From assembly GCA_964559835.1 (NCBI GenBank), contig CAZLJE010000067.1, positions 1-12,838 of the forward strand: DNA of 12,838 nucleotides, given 5' to 3'. The position numbers and the translations under genes are program-made. Each line of letters starts with the position of its first letter. Within the stretch, counting starts at the first letter, position 1. Of this stretch, positions 1 through 6,295 are shown one piece after another. The stretch is from DAISJI01 sp964559835. GTDB taxonomy: Bacteria > Acidobacteriota > Terriglobia > Terriglobales > Acidobacteriaceae. The notes under the pieces are model-generated. The model searched no databases. It was given only the letters and a program-made list of their open reading frames with translations, and had not been told where the DNA came from.

Positions 1-1
1 G

Positions 2-214
2 CGCATCCGTCCGGCTCCGATGGGACGCGCGTACCGCTACCAGCGGCGCATGTCGCACATCGAGATCGCCCTGGCCGAGAAGAAGCGGCCGGAAGCGGCG
101 AAGGGTGAACGTGAAGTTTCCGCCCGTCCGGCGGCGAAGAAGAAAGCGCCCGCGAAGAAGAAGACGGCCGGCAAGAAAGCGCCCGCGAAGAAGTTCGCGG
201 GGAAGAAGAAATAG
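2..214 (+). CDS. rplV: 50S ribosomal protein L22 (uL22), C-terminal part
   Basis: This is the last 70 codons of L22; the start lies upstream of the window. L22 binds 23S rRNA, and its hairpin lines the peptide exit tunnel. The visible part opens with the conserved family segment RIRPAPMGRAYRYQRR followed by SHIEIAL, which is the normal end of the L22 fold. About 40 residues of lysine, alanine and proline-rich tail follow, with repeated KKAPAKK-like units, and this is longer than in the E. coli protein. The tail is expected to be disordered and RNA-binding (inference). The TAG stop is 7 bases before the ATG of rpsC, with the AGAGGA ribosome binding site partly overlapping the stop, so the two genes are probably translationally coupled. 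The identification is secure. Confidence 0.96.
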   Translation, partial: RIRPAPMGRAYRYQRRMSHIEIALAEKKRPEAAKGEREVSARPAAKKKAPAKKKTAGKKAPAKKFAGKKK

Positions 215-221
215 AGGAATT

Positions 222-883
222 ATGGGACAAAAGTCCATCCATACGGATTCCGCCTCGGGTATACGAAGCCATGGAAGTCGCGCTGGTTCGTGACGCGCGA
301 CTACGACAAGCTGCTGCTCGAGGACGTGAAGCTCAAGGCGGAGCTGAAAGACAAGCTCAAGTCGGCGGGCATCAGCGCCATCGAGATCGAGCGTCCGGGC
401 AACAAGTTGCGGATCATCATCAAGACCGCGCGCCCGGGAATCATCATCGGGCGCAAGGGCGCCGAGATCGACAAGCTCAAGGGCGAGCTGCAGAAGCGCA
501 CGCACCGCGATGTCTACATCGACATCCAGGAAGTGCACAAGCCGGAGCTTGACGCGCAACTGGTCGCGGAATCGATCGCGCTGCAACTGGAAAAGCGCGT
601 GGGCTTCCGCCGCGCAATGCGCAAGAGCGTTGATTCGGCGCTGCGCTTCGGCTGCAAGGGGATCAAGGTGCGCGTCAGCGGCCGCCTGAACGGGAACGAG
701 ATCGCCCGCTCGGAGTGGTACCTGCAAGGACGCTTGCCGTTGCACACGCTGCGCGCCGACATCGACTTCGGATTCGCGGAAGCGAAGACGACGTACGGCG
801 TCATCGGCGTGAAGACGTGGGTGTACAAGGGCGAGATCCTGCCCACCAAGAAGCGCGACGCGGAGAAGGCGAGCGCGTTTTAG
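222..883 (+). CDS. rpsC: 30S ribosomal protein S3 (uS3), with apparent 1-base deletion after codon 4
   Basis: S3 sits at the mRNA entry channel of the 30S subunit. An AGAGGA site precedes ATG 222, which gives MGQK, the standard S3 start. That frame then runs into a TGA at 291-293. From base 233 the next frame reads VHPYGFRLGYTKPWKSRWF and joins the long open frame (MTRDYDKLL from GTG 290), exactly as in intact S3. One base (most likely a G in AAAAGGTCC) is therefore missing near 233. Restored, the protein is about 220 residues, a normal length. The KH domain with its GRKG loop lies near residues 77-80, and the C-terminal domain is complete. An automatic start at GTG 290 would lose about 23 conserved residues and has no sensible binding site. 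Because S3 is essential, an assembly or sequencing indel is the likeliest cause; real frameshifting is possible but unsupported. Confidence 0.93.
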
Positions 884-973
884 TTGCCAGTCGTCAGTCG
901 CCAGTTGCCAGTTGGCGCTGACTGCAATAAGGCAACAAGTTAGACGAACTGACTACTGGCAACTGAGAACTGC
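882..973 (+). repeat. Intercistronic heptamer inverted array, AGTTGCC word (rpsC-rplP)
   Basis: The left array is five consecutive 7-base words (consensus AGTYGYC) at 882-916, starting inside the TAG stop of rpsC. The right array is four heptamers of the CAACTGA/CTACTGG type at 946-973, ending 2 bases before the rplP start. Bases 882-898 and 948-964 are complementary at 16 of 17 positions. The gap is otherwise empty: no promoter and no terminator were seen. Confidence 0.85.
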
Positions 974-975
974 TT

Positions 976-1389
<414 letters not shown>

Positions 1390-1392
1390 AGA

Positions 1393-1495
1393 AGCTATTA
1401 GCTCTTAGCCTTTAGCCAAGGCAGGGCGGGGTAGCTGAGAAAACGAATTCACGACGAAAGAGCTAAAAGCTAAAGGCTAATAGCTAAGAGCTGAT
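1393..1495 (+). repeat. Intercistronic heptamer inverted array, AGCTATT word (rplP-rpmC)
   Basis: Left heptamers AGCTATT, AGCTCTT and AGCCTTT run in exact 7-base register from 1393. Five right heptamers (AGCTAAA, AGCTAAA, GGCTAAT, AGCTAAG, AGCTGAT) occupy 1461-1495, one base before the rpmC ATG. Bases 1393-1416 pair with 1469-1492 at 22 of 24 positions. The roughly 50-base loop between the arms shows nothing recognisable. Confidence 0.88.
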
Positions 1496-1496
1496 T

Positions 1497-1706
1497 ATGG
1501 ATGCAGAGAAGATTCGCAACCTGACCGATGCCGAGCTCAAGCACCAGGAGCATGAGCTGAACGACCAGCTTTTCAAGCTGAAGTTCCAGCTCAGCATGGG
1601 GCAGACCGAGAGCCTGAAGAAGATCCGCGGCCTGAAGAAGGACATCGCGCGGGTCAAGACGATCGCGCGCCAGCGGCAGCAGGCGGCGGTCGGGGAGAAG
1701 AAGTAG
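1497..1706 (+). CDS. rpmC: 50S ribosomal protein L29 (uL29)
   Basis: L29 is a small two-helix protein near the peptide tunnel exit that helps form the docking site for trigger factor and SRP. The 69-residue product has the family pattern: an acidic first helix (IRNLTDAELKHQEHEL), the segment QLFKLKFQLSMGQTES, and a basic second helix with IRGLKKDIARVKTI. It is slightly longer at the C-terminus than the E. coli protein (63 residues). The start codon abuts the right arm of the upstream repeat, and only a weak AAGAG lies in front of it. The stop is 2 bases before rpsQ, so rpmC and rpsQ are surely co-translated. Confidence 0.96.
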   Translation: MDAEKIRNLTDAELKHQEHELNDQLFKLKFQLSMGQTESLKKIRGLKKDIARVKTIARQRQQAAVGEKK

Positions 1707-1708
1707 CC

Positions 1709-2032
1709 ATGGCGGAAGCAACCAAGACCGAGACGGCATCGGCGCGCAAGACGCTGGTCGGCGAGGTGGTATCGACGAAGATGGCGAAGACCATCGTCGT
1801 CGAAGTGGACCGCAAGAAGTCGCACAACCTGTACAAGCGGGTGATCAAGCGGTCGAAGAAGTTCTATGCCCACGATGAGAAGAACACCGCGCACGTCGGC
1901 GACGTGGTGCGGATCGAGGAAACCCGTCCGCTGTCGCGGCTGAAGCGGTGGCGGCTGATCGAGATCGTGCGCAAGGCGGCGCTGGTCCCGGGCGCCGAGA
2001 CCGAGGTTCCCGCCGCCACGCAGAACGCGTAG
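1709..2032 (+). CDS. rpsQ: 30S ribosomal protein S17 (uS17)
   Basis: S17 is a primary 16S rRNA-binding protein of the 30S body, with an OB fold. The 107-residue product carries the family segments KTLVGEVVSTKMAKTIVVEV, HNLYKRVIKRSKKFYAHDE and GDVVRIEETRPLSRLKRWRL. It exceeds the usual 80-90 residues through about 12 added residues at the N-terminus and an Ala/Pro/Glu tail of about 20 residues at the C-terminus. The start lies 2 bases after the rpmC stop, with a GGGGAG site inside the rpmC 3' end (1692-1697), which points to translational coupling. The 14-base gap to rplN holds that gene's binding site. Confidence 0.97.
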   Translation: MAEATKTETASARKTLVGEVVSTKMAKTIVVEVDRKKSHNLYKRVIKRSKKFYAHDEKNTAHVGDVVRIEETRPLSRLKRWRLIEIVRKAALVPGAETEVPAATQNA

Positions 2033-2038
2033 AGGGAG
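2033..2038 (+). promoter_or_regulatory. Ribosome binding site fixing the rplN start
   Basis: AGGGAG lies 8 bases before ATG 2047 and directly after the rpsQ stop. It decides for the 123-residue L14 start over an upstream in-frame ATG at 1948, which lies inside rpsQ and would add 33 non-family residues. Confidence 0.8.
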
Positions 2039-2046
2039 AAGAGAAC

Positions 2047-2418
2047 ATGGCAGTGCAAATGCGAACCATGCTCGAAGTCGCCGATAACTCCGGCGCGCGC
2101 AAGCTGCAGATGATCCTCCCCCTGGGCGGACACACCGGGCTCGTCGCGGGACTGGGCGACGTCATTACGGCGGCGGTGAAGGAAGCCGCGCCGGAAGGCA
2201 CGGCGAAAAAGGGGACGGTCGTGAAGGCAGTGATCGTGCGCACGCGCAAGGAACACCGGCGCCGCGACGGAACCTATATCCGCTTCGACCAGAATGCCGC
2301 GGTGCTGATCAACGACGCGCACGAGCCCATCGGGACGCGCGTGTTCGGACCGGTGGCGCGCGAGTTGCGCGAGAAGCAGTTCATGAAGATCGTTTCGCTG
2401 GCGCCAGAAGTTCTGTAA
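2047..2418 (+). CDS. rplN: 50S ribosomal protein L14 (uL14)
   Basis: L14 lies on the subunit interface, contacts 16S rRNA in bridge B5/B8, and is where the silencing factor RsfS docks. The product is 123 residues against 122 in most bacteria. It starts MAVQMRTMLEVADNSGARKL, one residue longer than the common MIQMRT start, and ends with the conserved GTRVFGPVARELREKQFMKIVSLAPEVL region. Central motifs include KKGTVVKAVIVRTRKE and DGTYIRFDQNAAVLIND. Upstream in-frame codons reach back to 1948 but overlap rpsQ and do not match the family, so ATG 2047 with its AGGGAG site is preferred. Confidence 0.97.
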   Translation: MAVQMRTMLEVADNSGARKLQMILPLGGHTGLVAGLGDVITAAVKEAAPEGTAKKGTVVKAVIVRTRKEHRRRDGTYIRFDQNAAVLINDAHEPIGTRVFGPVARELREKQFMKIVSLAPEVL

Positions 2419-2451
2419 GGGCGCAGGGAACAGGGCGCAGGGCTTAGGGCG
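2417..2451 (+). repeat. Direct heptamer array, CAGGGCG word (rplN-rplX)
   Basis: Five 7-base words in register (AAGGGCG, CAGGGAA, CAGGGCG, CAGGGCT, TAGGGCG) begin within the rplN stop codon. Unlike most other gaps there is no reverse-complement right arm; the gap is only 48 bases. The sequence AGAGGGA after it (2455-2461) probably serves as the rplX ribosome binding site. Confidence 0.75.
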
Positions 2452-2466
2452 CCAGAGGGAATTGGA

Positions 2467-2793
2467 ATGCAGAGAGTACATGTAGATATACGGCGTAATG
2501 ACCAGGTGAAGGTGATCGCCGGCCGCGACAAAGGCAAGCAGGGGCGCGTACTGCGCGTGTTCCCCGACGAGGCCAAGGTCCTGGTCGAGCACGTCTCGAT
2601 GGTGAAGAAACACGTCCGGCCGAATCCGCAGCGCAACATCAAGGGCGGCATCGCCGAGCAGGAAAGCCGGATCTCGCTGTCGAACGTGATGCTGGTGTGC
2701 GGACAGTGCGGGCCGGTGCGCGTGGGTCACGACACCCAGGGCGACCGCAAAGTACGCGTTTGCCGCAAGTGCGGGACGACGCTCGATAAGTAA
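2467..2793 (+). CDS. rplX: 50S ribosomal protein L24 (uL24)
   Basis: L24 is an assembly-initiating 23S rRNA-binding protein with a KOW domain. The 108-residue product shows the KOW motif at about residues 12-35 (DQVKVIAGRDKGKQGRVLRV) and the typical continuation VEHVSMVKKHVRPNPQRN and GGIAEQESRISLSNVML. The C-terminal part carries two CxxC pairs (CGQC near residue 78, CRKC near residue 99), the zinc-ribbon-like version found in many bacterial L24 proteins. The AGAGGGA site stands in front of ATG 2467. The first codons are unusually AT-rich for this GC-rich DNA (AGA, GTA, CAT, GTA, GAT, ATA), which may keep the start region unstructured (inference). Confidence 0.96.
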   Translation: MQRVHVDIRRNDQVKVIAGRDKGKQGRVLRVFPDEAKVLVEHVSMVKKHVRPNPQRNIKGGIAEQESRISLSNVMLVCGQCGPVRVGHDTQGDRKVRVCRKCGTTLDK

Positions 2794-2795
2794 TT

Positions 2796-2868
2796 GGTGA
2801 TTGAGTGATTTGTGATTTGGTGATTTGAATCAGCAGATCAGCAACTCAGTAAATTCAAAATGACCACC
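2796..2868 (+). repeat. Intercistronic array, GTGATTT word, degenerate right arm (rplX-rplE)
   Basis: Four GTGATT words spaced 7-8 bases apart start 2 bases after the rplX stop. The 16-base word at 2797-2812 recurs exactly at 5086-5101 and 11422-11437. The right arm is decayed: bases 2819-2830 pair with 2853-2865 apart from one mismatch and one bulge, including a perfect 7-base TTTGAAT/ATTCAAA stem. Confidence 0.72.
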
Positions 2869-2900
2869 TCACGAACCGGTAGCCACTCCGACACCGTGAG
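2868..2900 (+). promoter_or_regulatory. Small hairpin upstream of the rplE binding site
   Basis: CTCACG (2868-2873) and CGTGAG (2895-2900) are perfect complements around a 21-base loop, ending just before the purine-rich rplE leader. In E. coli, S8 represses the spc operon at the L5 start. A shared role here is only a guess, since I do not see the S8-binding core of 16S rRNA in this loop. Confidence 0.35.
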
Positions 2901-2917
2901 AGGAAGTGAAGAGGAAC

Positions 2918-3598
2918 ATGGCAGACGAGAAGCAGAAAAAGCCGCAGCAGCCCAAGCAAGGCAAGGGCGACGGCAAAGCGAAGGGCAAGGACAAGGCGCC
3001 GGAAGTTGAGCTGGCGGCCGACGGCAAGCCGGCGCGTCCGAAGGCGAGCAGCCGTAGCACCGCCCGCCTGCGCGACAAGTTCGAGAAGGAAGTCCGCCCG
3101 GCGCTGATGAAGGAATTCGAACTCAAGAATCCCATGGCGGTGCCGACGCTGGAGAAGGTCGTCGTCAACATGGGCGTTGGCGAAGCGACACAGAATGCGA
3201 AGCTGATCGATCCCGCCTCGACCGAGTTGGGCCAGATCACCGGCCAGAAGCCGGTCGTGACGAAGGCGAAGAAATCGATCGCGGCGTTTAAGGTGCGCGA
3301 GGGTATGCCGATCGGCGTGATGGTCACCCTGCGCGGCGACCGCATGTACGAGTTCCTGGACCGGCTGATCAATGTGGCGCTGCCGCGCGTGCGCGACTTC
3401 CGCGGCGTCTCCACGAAGTCGTTCGACGGGCGCGGCAATTACACGCTCGGTCTGCGCGACCAGTTGATCTTCCCGGAGATCGATTACGCCAAGGTTGAGA
3501 AGCAGAAGGGCATGAACGTCACGATCGTCACGACGGCAAAGTCGGACGACCAGGCGCGCGCGTTGCTGCGCGGGCTGGGGATGCCGTTCCGGGCATAA
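2918..3598 (+). CDS. rplE: 50S ribosomal protein L5 (uL5) with long basic N-terminal extension
   Basis: L5 binds 5S rRNA in the central protuberance and contacts P-site tRNA. The L5 fold begins near residue 47 with LRDKFEKEVRPALMKEF and continues with KNPMAVPTLEKVVVNMGVGEA, GQKPVVTKAKKSIAAFKVREG and FRGVSTKSFDGRGNYTLG; all are family hallmarks. The product is 226 residues, whereas typical L5 has about 180. The surplus is a 46-residue leader rich in Lys, Pro, Gly and Ala (KQKKPQQPKQGKGDGKAKG and onward). ATG 2918 follows GAGG at 2911-2914. A GTG at 2906 in the same frame would add four residues and sits inside the purine tract, so it is less likely. The next in-frame ATG (about residue 62) would cut into the conserved fold, so the extension is probably real. 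Confidence 0.95.
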   Translation: MADEKQKKPQQPKQGKGDGKAKGKDKAPEVELAADGKPARPKASSRSTARLRDKFEKEVRPALMKEFELKNPMAVPTLEKVVVNMGVGEATQNAKLIDPASTELGQITGQKPVVTKAKKSIAAFKVREGMPIGVMVTLRGDRMYEFLDRLINVALPRVRDFRGVSTKSFDGRGNYTLGLRDQLIFPEIDYAKVEKQKGMNVTIVTTAKSDDQARALLRGLGMPFRA

Positions 3599-3600
3599 GC

Positions 3601-3683
3601 AGTTGTCAGTCGCTAGTTGCCAGTTTCAGGCAAAACAACGAATAGAGGTTAGCGAGCAGCTAACAGTGAAGGCTAAAAGCTAA
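3601..3683 (+). repeat. Mixed heptamer arrays: AGTTGCC left, GCTAAA right (rplE-rpsN)
   Basis: The left array has four heptamers of the AGTTGCC family at 3601-3628. The right side, 3648-3683, belongs to the AGCTAAA family and runs straight into the rpsN ATG. The two sides are not complementary to each other as in other gaps. The right side contains its own small hairpin, GTTAGC/GCTAAC with a 5-base loop, at 3648-3664. Confidence 0.75.
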
Positions 3684-3869
3684 ATGGCTACAACAGCAAA
3701 ACGAGTGAAGGACGCCAAGAAGCCGAAGTTCTCGTCGCGCCAGCACAACCGCTGCAAGATCTGCGGACGTCCGCGCGCGTACCTGCGCAAGTTCGGCGTG
3801 TGCCGCCTGTGTTTCCGCGGCCTCGCCCTGCGCGGCGAGATCCCCGGGGTGTCGAAGTCGTCCTGGTAA
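3684..3869 (+). CDS. rpsN: 30S ribosomal protein S14, zinc-binding short type (uS14)
   Basis: S14 assembles late into the 30S head. The 61-residue product is the short zinc form, with cysteines at 24, 27, 40 and 43 (CKIC and CRLC), the segment RPRAYLRKFGVCRLCFR and the typical end LALRGEIPGVSKSSW. The long zinc-free form has about 100 residues. The start is set by the MA start and fold length. The gene lies in the standard spc position between L5 and S8. The ATG is embedded in the last repeat word, and the only binding-site candidate is GAAGG about 11 bases upstream. Confidence 0.97.
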   Translation: MATTAKRVKDAKKPKFSSRQHNRCKICGRPRAYLRKFGVCRLCFRGLALRGEIPGVSKSSW

Positions 3870-3948
3870 GTACGAAGTACTCAGTACCAAGTACCAAGAC
3901 GATGCCGGTACCGAACAACTTGGTACTTGGCACTTAGAACTTGGTACT
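3869..3948 (+). repeat. Intercistronic heptamer inverted array, AGTACCA word (rpsN-rpsH)
   Basis: The left array of four exact-register heptamers (AGTACGA, AGTACTC, AGTACCA, AGTACCA) starts at the last base of the rpsN stop. The right array (ACTTGGT, ACTTGGC, ACTTAGA, ACTTGGT) runs from 3918. Bases 3869-3898 and 3919-3948 are complementary at 26 of 30 positions with a 20-base loop. This is one of the longest stems in the window. Confidence 0.9.
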
Positions 3949-3967
3949 GCATTGATTGCCGCAGGTT

Positions 3968-3983
3968 CTCCGCGAAAGCGGAG
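3968..3983 (+). promoter_or_regulatory. GAAA-tetraloop hairpin before rpsH
   Basis: CTCCGC, GAAA, GCGGAG: a perfect 6-base-pair GC-rich stem closed by a GNRA-type loop, 9 bases before the AAGGAGAAGG site of rpsH. There is no U-run after it, so it is not a terminator. It could be an RNA protein-binding or stability element (inference). Confidence 0.5.
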
Positions 3984-3992
3984 CGAACGGGC

Positions 3993-4003
3993 AAAGGAGA
4001 AGG
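3993..4003 (+). promoter_or_regulatory. Strong ribosome binding site fixing the rpsH start
   Basis: AAAGGAGAAGG lies 5 bases before ATG 4009. It decides for the 132-residue S8 over an in-frame upstream ATG at 3952, which would add 19 residues foreign to the family. Confidence 0.85.
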
Positions 4004-4008
4004 AACGA

Positions 4009-4407
4009 ATGAGTTTGACCGATCCGGTCGCAGATTTCCTCACCCGCGTGCGCAATGCGATCCGCGCGCGTCATCAGAAAGTGGACGTGCCGGCTTCCAA
4101 GCTGAAGCTGGAGCTGGCCCGCATTCTGAAAGAAGAGGGCTACATTTCCAACTTCAAGCCGACGGAAGAAGACGGGCACAAGATCCTGCGGATCTACTTG
4201 AAGTACGGCCCGAACAACGAGGCGACGATGTCCAAGCTGGAGCGTATCTCCAAGCCGGGCTGCCGCGTCTACGTGGGCCGCAACGAGATTCCCCGCGTGC
4301 TGGGCGGGATGGGGATCAACATCCTCACCACGCCGCGCGGTGTCATGACCGGCCGCCAAGCGCGCAAGCAGGGCGTCGGCGGCGAAGTGCTTTGCGAGAT
4401 CTACTAA
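4009..4407 (+). CDS. rpsH: 30S ribosomal protein S8 (uS8)
   Basis: S8 is a primary binder of helix 21 of 16S rRNA and in E. coli the translational repressor of the spc operon. The 132-residue product has the expected length and motifs: the N-terminal DPVADFLTRVRNAI, the central ILKEEGYISNF, and the RNA-binding C-terminal half with RISKPGCRVYV, GGMGINILTTPRGVMT and GVGGEVLCEIY. It has the best ribosome binding site in the cluster and lies between two of the longest hairpin spacers. Whether it represses this operon here cannot be told; no clear mimic of its rRNA site was found by eye. Confidence 0.97.
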   Translation: MSLTDPVADFLTRVRNAIRARHQKVDVPASKLKLELARILKEEGYISNFKPTEEDGHKILRIYLKYGPNNEATMSKLERISKPGCRVYVGRNEIPRVLGGMGINILTTPRGVMTGRQARKQGVGGEVLCEIY

Positions 4408-4408
4408 A

Positions 4409-4481
4409 CGGTATGTCGGTATTTCGGTTCGTCGGTATTTCCGACCCGATAATTACCGATAAACCGAGATACCGAAATACC
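4409..4481 (+). repeat. Intercistronic octamer inverted array, CGGTATTT word (rpsH-rplF)
   Basis: The left array has four 8-base words (CGGTATGT, CGGTATTT, CGGTTCGT, CGGTATTT) from 4409, two bases after the rpsH stop. The right array (AATTACCG, ATAAACCG, AGATACCG, AAATACC) ends at 4481. Bases 4410-4437 pair with 4454-4481 at 24 of 28 positions, 26 if G-U pairs are allowed. The period here is 8, not 7. Confidence 0.88.
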
Positions 4482-4516
4482 AAATAGCTGGAAGCCGGCA
4501 GAAGTTGGGCCGTCGC

Positions 4517-4537
4517 TGAGAGCAGACAGCTGAGAGA
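4517..4537 (+). repeat. GCTGAGAG direct repeat before rplF
   Basis: GCTGAGAG occurs at 4517-4524 and again at 4530-4537, just before the rplF start. It resembles right-arm words of the AGCTAAG family without a matching left arm. The second copy supplies the purine run that probably acts as the rplF ribosome binding site. Confidence 0.5.
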
Positions 4538-4542
4538 GAACA

Positions 4543-5082
4543 ATGTCGAGAATTGGAAAAAAGCCGATCGCCATCCCCAAAGAGGTGAAGGTACAGATCG
4601 AAGGTAACACCGTCCGCGTGCAGGGACCGAAGGGTTCGCTGACGACGCCTCTACCTTCGGGCGTGAAGTTCGCGCAGCAGGATGGGCACCTGGTCGCGAC
4701 GCGCGACACCGATCAACACGCCGCGAATCACGGACTGGCGCGCGCATTGGTGAACAACGCCGTCGAAGGCGTCACCAAGGGCTGGACGAAGGAACTGGAC
4801 ATCGTCGGTATCGGTTACCGCGCTGAAATGAAGGGCAAGAACGTCGTGGTATTCAGCCTGGGGTTTTCGCACCCGATCGAATACCCGCTGCCCGACGGCA
4901 TCGCCGCCGCGGTCGATCCGAAGCAGACACACGTCACGCTGAGCGGCATCGACCGGCAGTTGGTCGGACAGGTCGCGGCCGAGATGCGTTCGCTGCGTCC
5001 GCCCGATCCGTACAAGAACAAGGGCGTCCGCTACATGGGCGAGAAGCTGAAGAAGAAGGTCGGAAAGACCGGAGCCAAGTAA
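4543..5082 (+). CDS. rplF: 50S ribosomal protein L6 (uL6)
   Basis: L6 binds 23S rRNA near the sarcin-ricin loop and is needed for late 50S assembly. The 179-residue product is of normal length. It opens with the family start MSRIGKKPIAIP and VRVQGPKGSLT, has the second-domain segment KELDIVGIGYRAEMKGKNVVFSLGFSHP-like region (about residues 85-112), and ends with RPPDPYKNKGVRYMGEKLKKKVGKTG, the conserved C-terminus. A GAGAGA purine tract precedes the ATG. It occupies the usual place between S8 and L18, with repeat spacers on both sides. Confidence 0.97.
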   Translation: MSRIGKKPIAIPKEVKVQIEGNTVRVQGPKGSLTTPLPSGVKFAQQDGHLVATRDTDQHAANHGLARALVNNAVEGVTKGWTKELDIVGIGYRAEMKGKNVVVFSLGFSHPIEYPLPDGIAAAVDPKQTHVTLSGIDRQLVGQVAAEMRSLRPPDPYKNKGVRYMGEKLKKKVGKTGAK

Positions 5083-5165
5083 TTTGTGATTGAGTGATTT
5101 GTAATTTAGCGATTGTGTCGAGCGTCGCCTGAAATCACAAAATCACAAATCACTACATCACTAAT
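5082..5165 (+). repeat. Intercistronic inverted array, GTGATTT word (rplF-rplR)
   Basis: The left array starts at the last base of the rplF stop. Bases 5082-5114 and 5133-5165 are complementary at 27 of 33 positions around an 18-base loop. It contains the 16-base word at 5086-5101 that also occurs at 2797 and 11422. Confidence 0.87.
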
Positions 5166-5173
5166 GTAAGACC

Positions 5174-5192
5174 CCCGGTACGGTAACCCGGG
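5174..5192 (+). promoter_or_regulatory. GC-rich hairpin just before the rplR binding site
   Basis: CCCGG (5174-5178) and CCGGG (5188-5192) pair around a 9-base loop, followed after two bases by the GAGG site of rplR (5195-5198). It is close enough to affect ribosome access. No regulator is known from the sequence. Confidence 0.4.
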
Positions 5193-5205
5193 ACGAGGAC
5201 ATCAG

Positions 5206-5571
5206 ATGCTTACGAAGACTTCGAAGAACGAGATCCGCGGGCGGGTTCACGAACGCATCCGCAAAAAGATGGTGGGCACGCCGGAGCGTCCGCGCCTGAA
5301 TGTGTACCGGTCGCTGAACCACATTTACGTGCAGATCGTCGACGACTTGAACGGCAAGACCCTGGTCGCAGCGAGCACGAACACCGGCAAGAAGGACGGC
5401 CGGAAGACCGGTGGCAATGTGGCGTCGGCCAAGGACATCGGCAAGCAGATCGCCGAGTCGGCGAAGGCAAAAGGGATCACCAAGGTCGTGTTTGACCGTG
5501 GCGGTTATATCTATCACGGTCGCGTGAAGGCGCTGGCCGACGCAGCCCGCGCAGCCGGGCTGCAGTTCTAG
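5206..5571 (+). CDS. rplR: 50S ribosomal protein L18 (uL18)
   Basis: L18 carries 5S rRNA into the central protuberance together with L5. The 121-residue product has the family segments GTPERPRLNVYRSLNHIYVQIVDD, TLVAAST and the C-terminal VVFDRGGYIYHGRVKALADAARAAGLQF region, all at expected spacing. The N-terminal basic arm (RGRVHERIRKKM) is present. GAGG at 5195-5198 is 7 bases before the ATG. The gene is followed after only 14 bases by rpsE, in contrast to the 123-base spacer before it. Confidence 0.97.
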   Translation: MLTKTSKNEIRGRVHERIRKKMVGTPERPRLNVYRSLNHIYVQIVDDLNGKTLVAASTNTGKKDGRKTGGNVASAKDIGKQIAESAKAKGITKVVFDRGGYIYHGRVKALADAARAAGLQF

Positions 5572-5585
5572 AGAGCGAGAGACAG

Positions 5586-6098
5586 ATGCCAAGCACAACA
5601 AAGAAGAAGCTCGACGCCGGTAACTTCCAGTTGAAGGACCAGGTCGTCGCCATCAATCGCGTGACCAAGGTGGTCAAAGGCGGCAAGAACCTGTCGTTCG
5701 CGGCGCTGGTCGTTGTCGGGGATCCGGGCTCGGCGGTCGTCGGCTACGGTTCGGGCAAGGCGAAGGAAGTGCCGCAGGCGATCCGCAAGGGGATCGAATC
5801 GGCGAAGAAGAACCTGGTCAAGGTGAACCTGACGCAGACCACGATCCCGCACTCGGTGCTCGGCCGTTACGGTTCGGGCATGGTGCTGCTGAAGCCGGCG
5901 CCGGAAGGAACGGGCGTCATCGCGGGCGGCGCGGTGCGTGCGGTGATGACATCGGCCGGCGTGCAGAACGTTCTGACCAAATCCATCGGAACCACCAACC
6001 CGCACAACGTGATCAAGGCGACCTTCGACGCGCTCAAGAAGTTGCGCGACCGGCAGGAAGTTGCGGCCATGCGCGGGAAAGCGGCGCAGGAGCTCTAA
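5586..6098 (+). CDS. rpsE: 30S ribosomal protein S5 (uS5)
   Basis: S5 contributes to the mRNA entry channel and to decoding accuracy. The 170-residue product has the double-stranded RNA-binding domain at about residues 15-80 (VAINRVTKVVKGGKNLSFAAL, then VVVGD and GYGSGKAKEVPQAIRKGIESAKKNL) and the second domain with GTGVIAGGAVRAVMTSAGVQNVLTKS and NPHNVIKATFDAL regions. The loop GGKNLSF, where many species have GGRRFSF-like sequences, is slightly divergent. It is tightly linked to rplR (14 bases) and rpmD (2 bases), the most compact part of the spc segment, and carries no spacer repeat. Confidence 0.97.
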   Translation: MPSTTKKKLDAGNFQLKDQVVAINRVTKVVKGGKNLSFAALVVVGDPGSAVVGYGSGKAKEVPQAIRKGIESAKKNLVKVNLTQTTIPHSVLGRYGSGMVLLKPAPEGTGVIAGGAVRAVMTSAGVQNVLTKSIGTTNPHNVIKATFDALKKLRDRQEVAAMRGKAAQEL

Positions 6099-6100
6099 TC

Positions 6101-6295
6101 ATGGCGGAACGGAAAAGCACAGGGACGATGCGGTTGAAGTGGGTGCGTTCGGCGATCGCGGCGCCCGTCAAGCACAAGAAAGTGATCAAGGGCCTGGGTT
6201 TCACCCGGCTGAACCAGGTGATCGTGCGCGAAGATACGCCATCGATCCGTGGCATGGTGAACAAGGTGCCTCACCTGGTTAAAGTGGTTGAGTAA
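6101..6295 (+). CDS. rpmD: 50S ribosomal protein L30 (uL30)
   Basis: L30 is a small large-subunit protein; some bacterial lineages lack it. The 64-residue product shows the expected pattern: MRLKWVRSAIAAPVKHKKVIKGLGFTRLNQ, then VREDTPSIRGMVNKVPHLVKVVE at the C-terminus. AGGAG at 6088-6092, inside the end of rpsE, is 8 bases before the ATG and the genes are 2 bases apart, so it is coupled to rpsE. About 7 residues are added before the usual family start. Confidence 0.95.
   Translation: MAERKSTGTMRLKWVRSAIAAPVKHKKVIKGLGFTRLNQVIVREDTPSIRGMVNKVPHLVKVVE

Noticed and set aside
227..236. Programmed -1 frameshift site in rpsC
   Set aside because: The sequence A CAA AAG is not a standard slippery heptamer and no downstream stimulator was identified; a missing base is a simpler explanation.
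882..973. Intercistronic stems as intrinsic terminators
   Set aside because: The stems here and in other gaps are long and imperfect without a following T-run, and they occur inside what must be a transcribed operon.
1864..2730. Long minus-strand open frame (288 codons) opposite rpsQ, rplN and rplX
   Set aside because: It lies antisense to three certain ribosomal protein genes and spans two gaps, has low-complexity His/Arg-rich content, and shows no family motif; high GC makes such shadow frames common.
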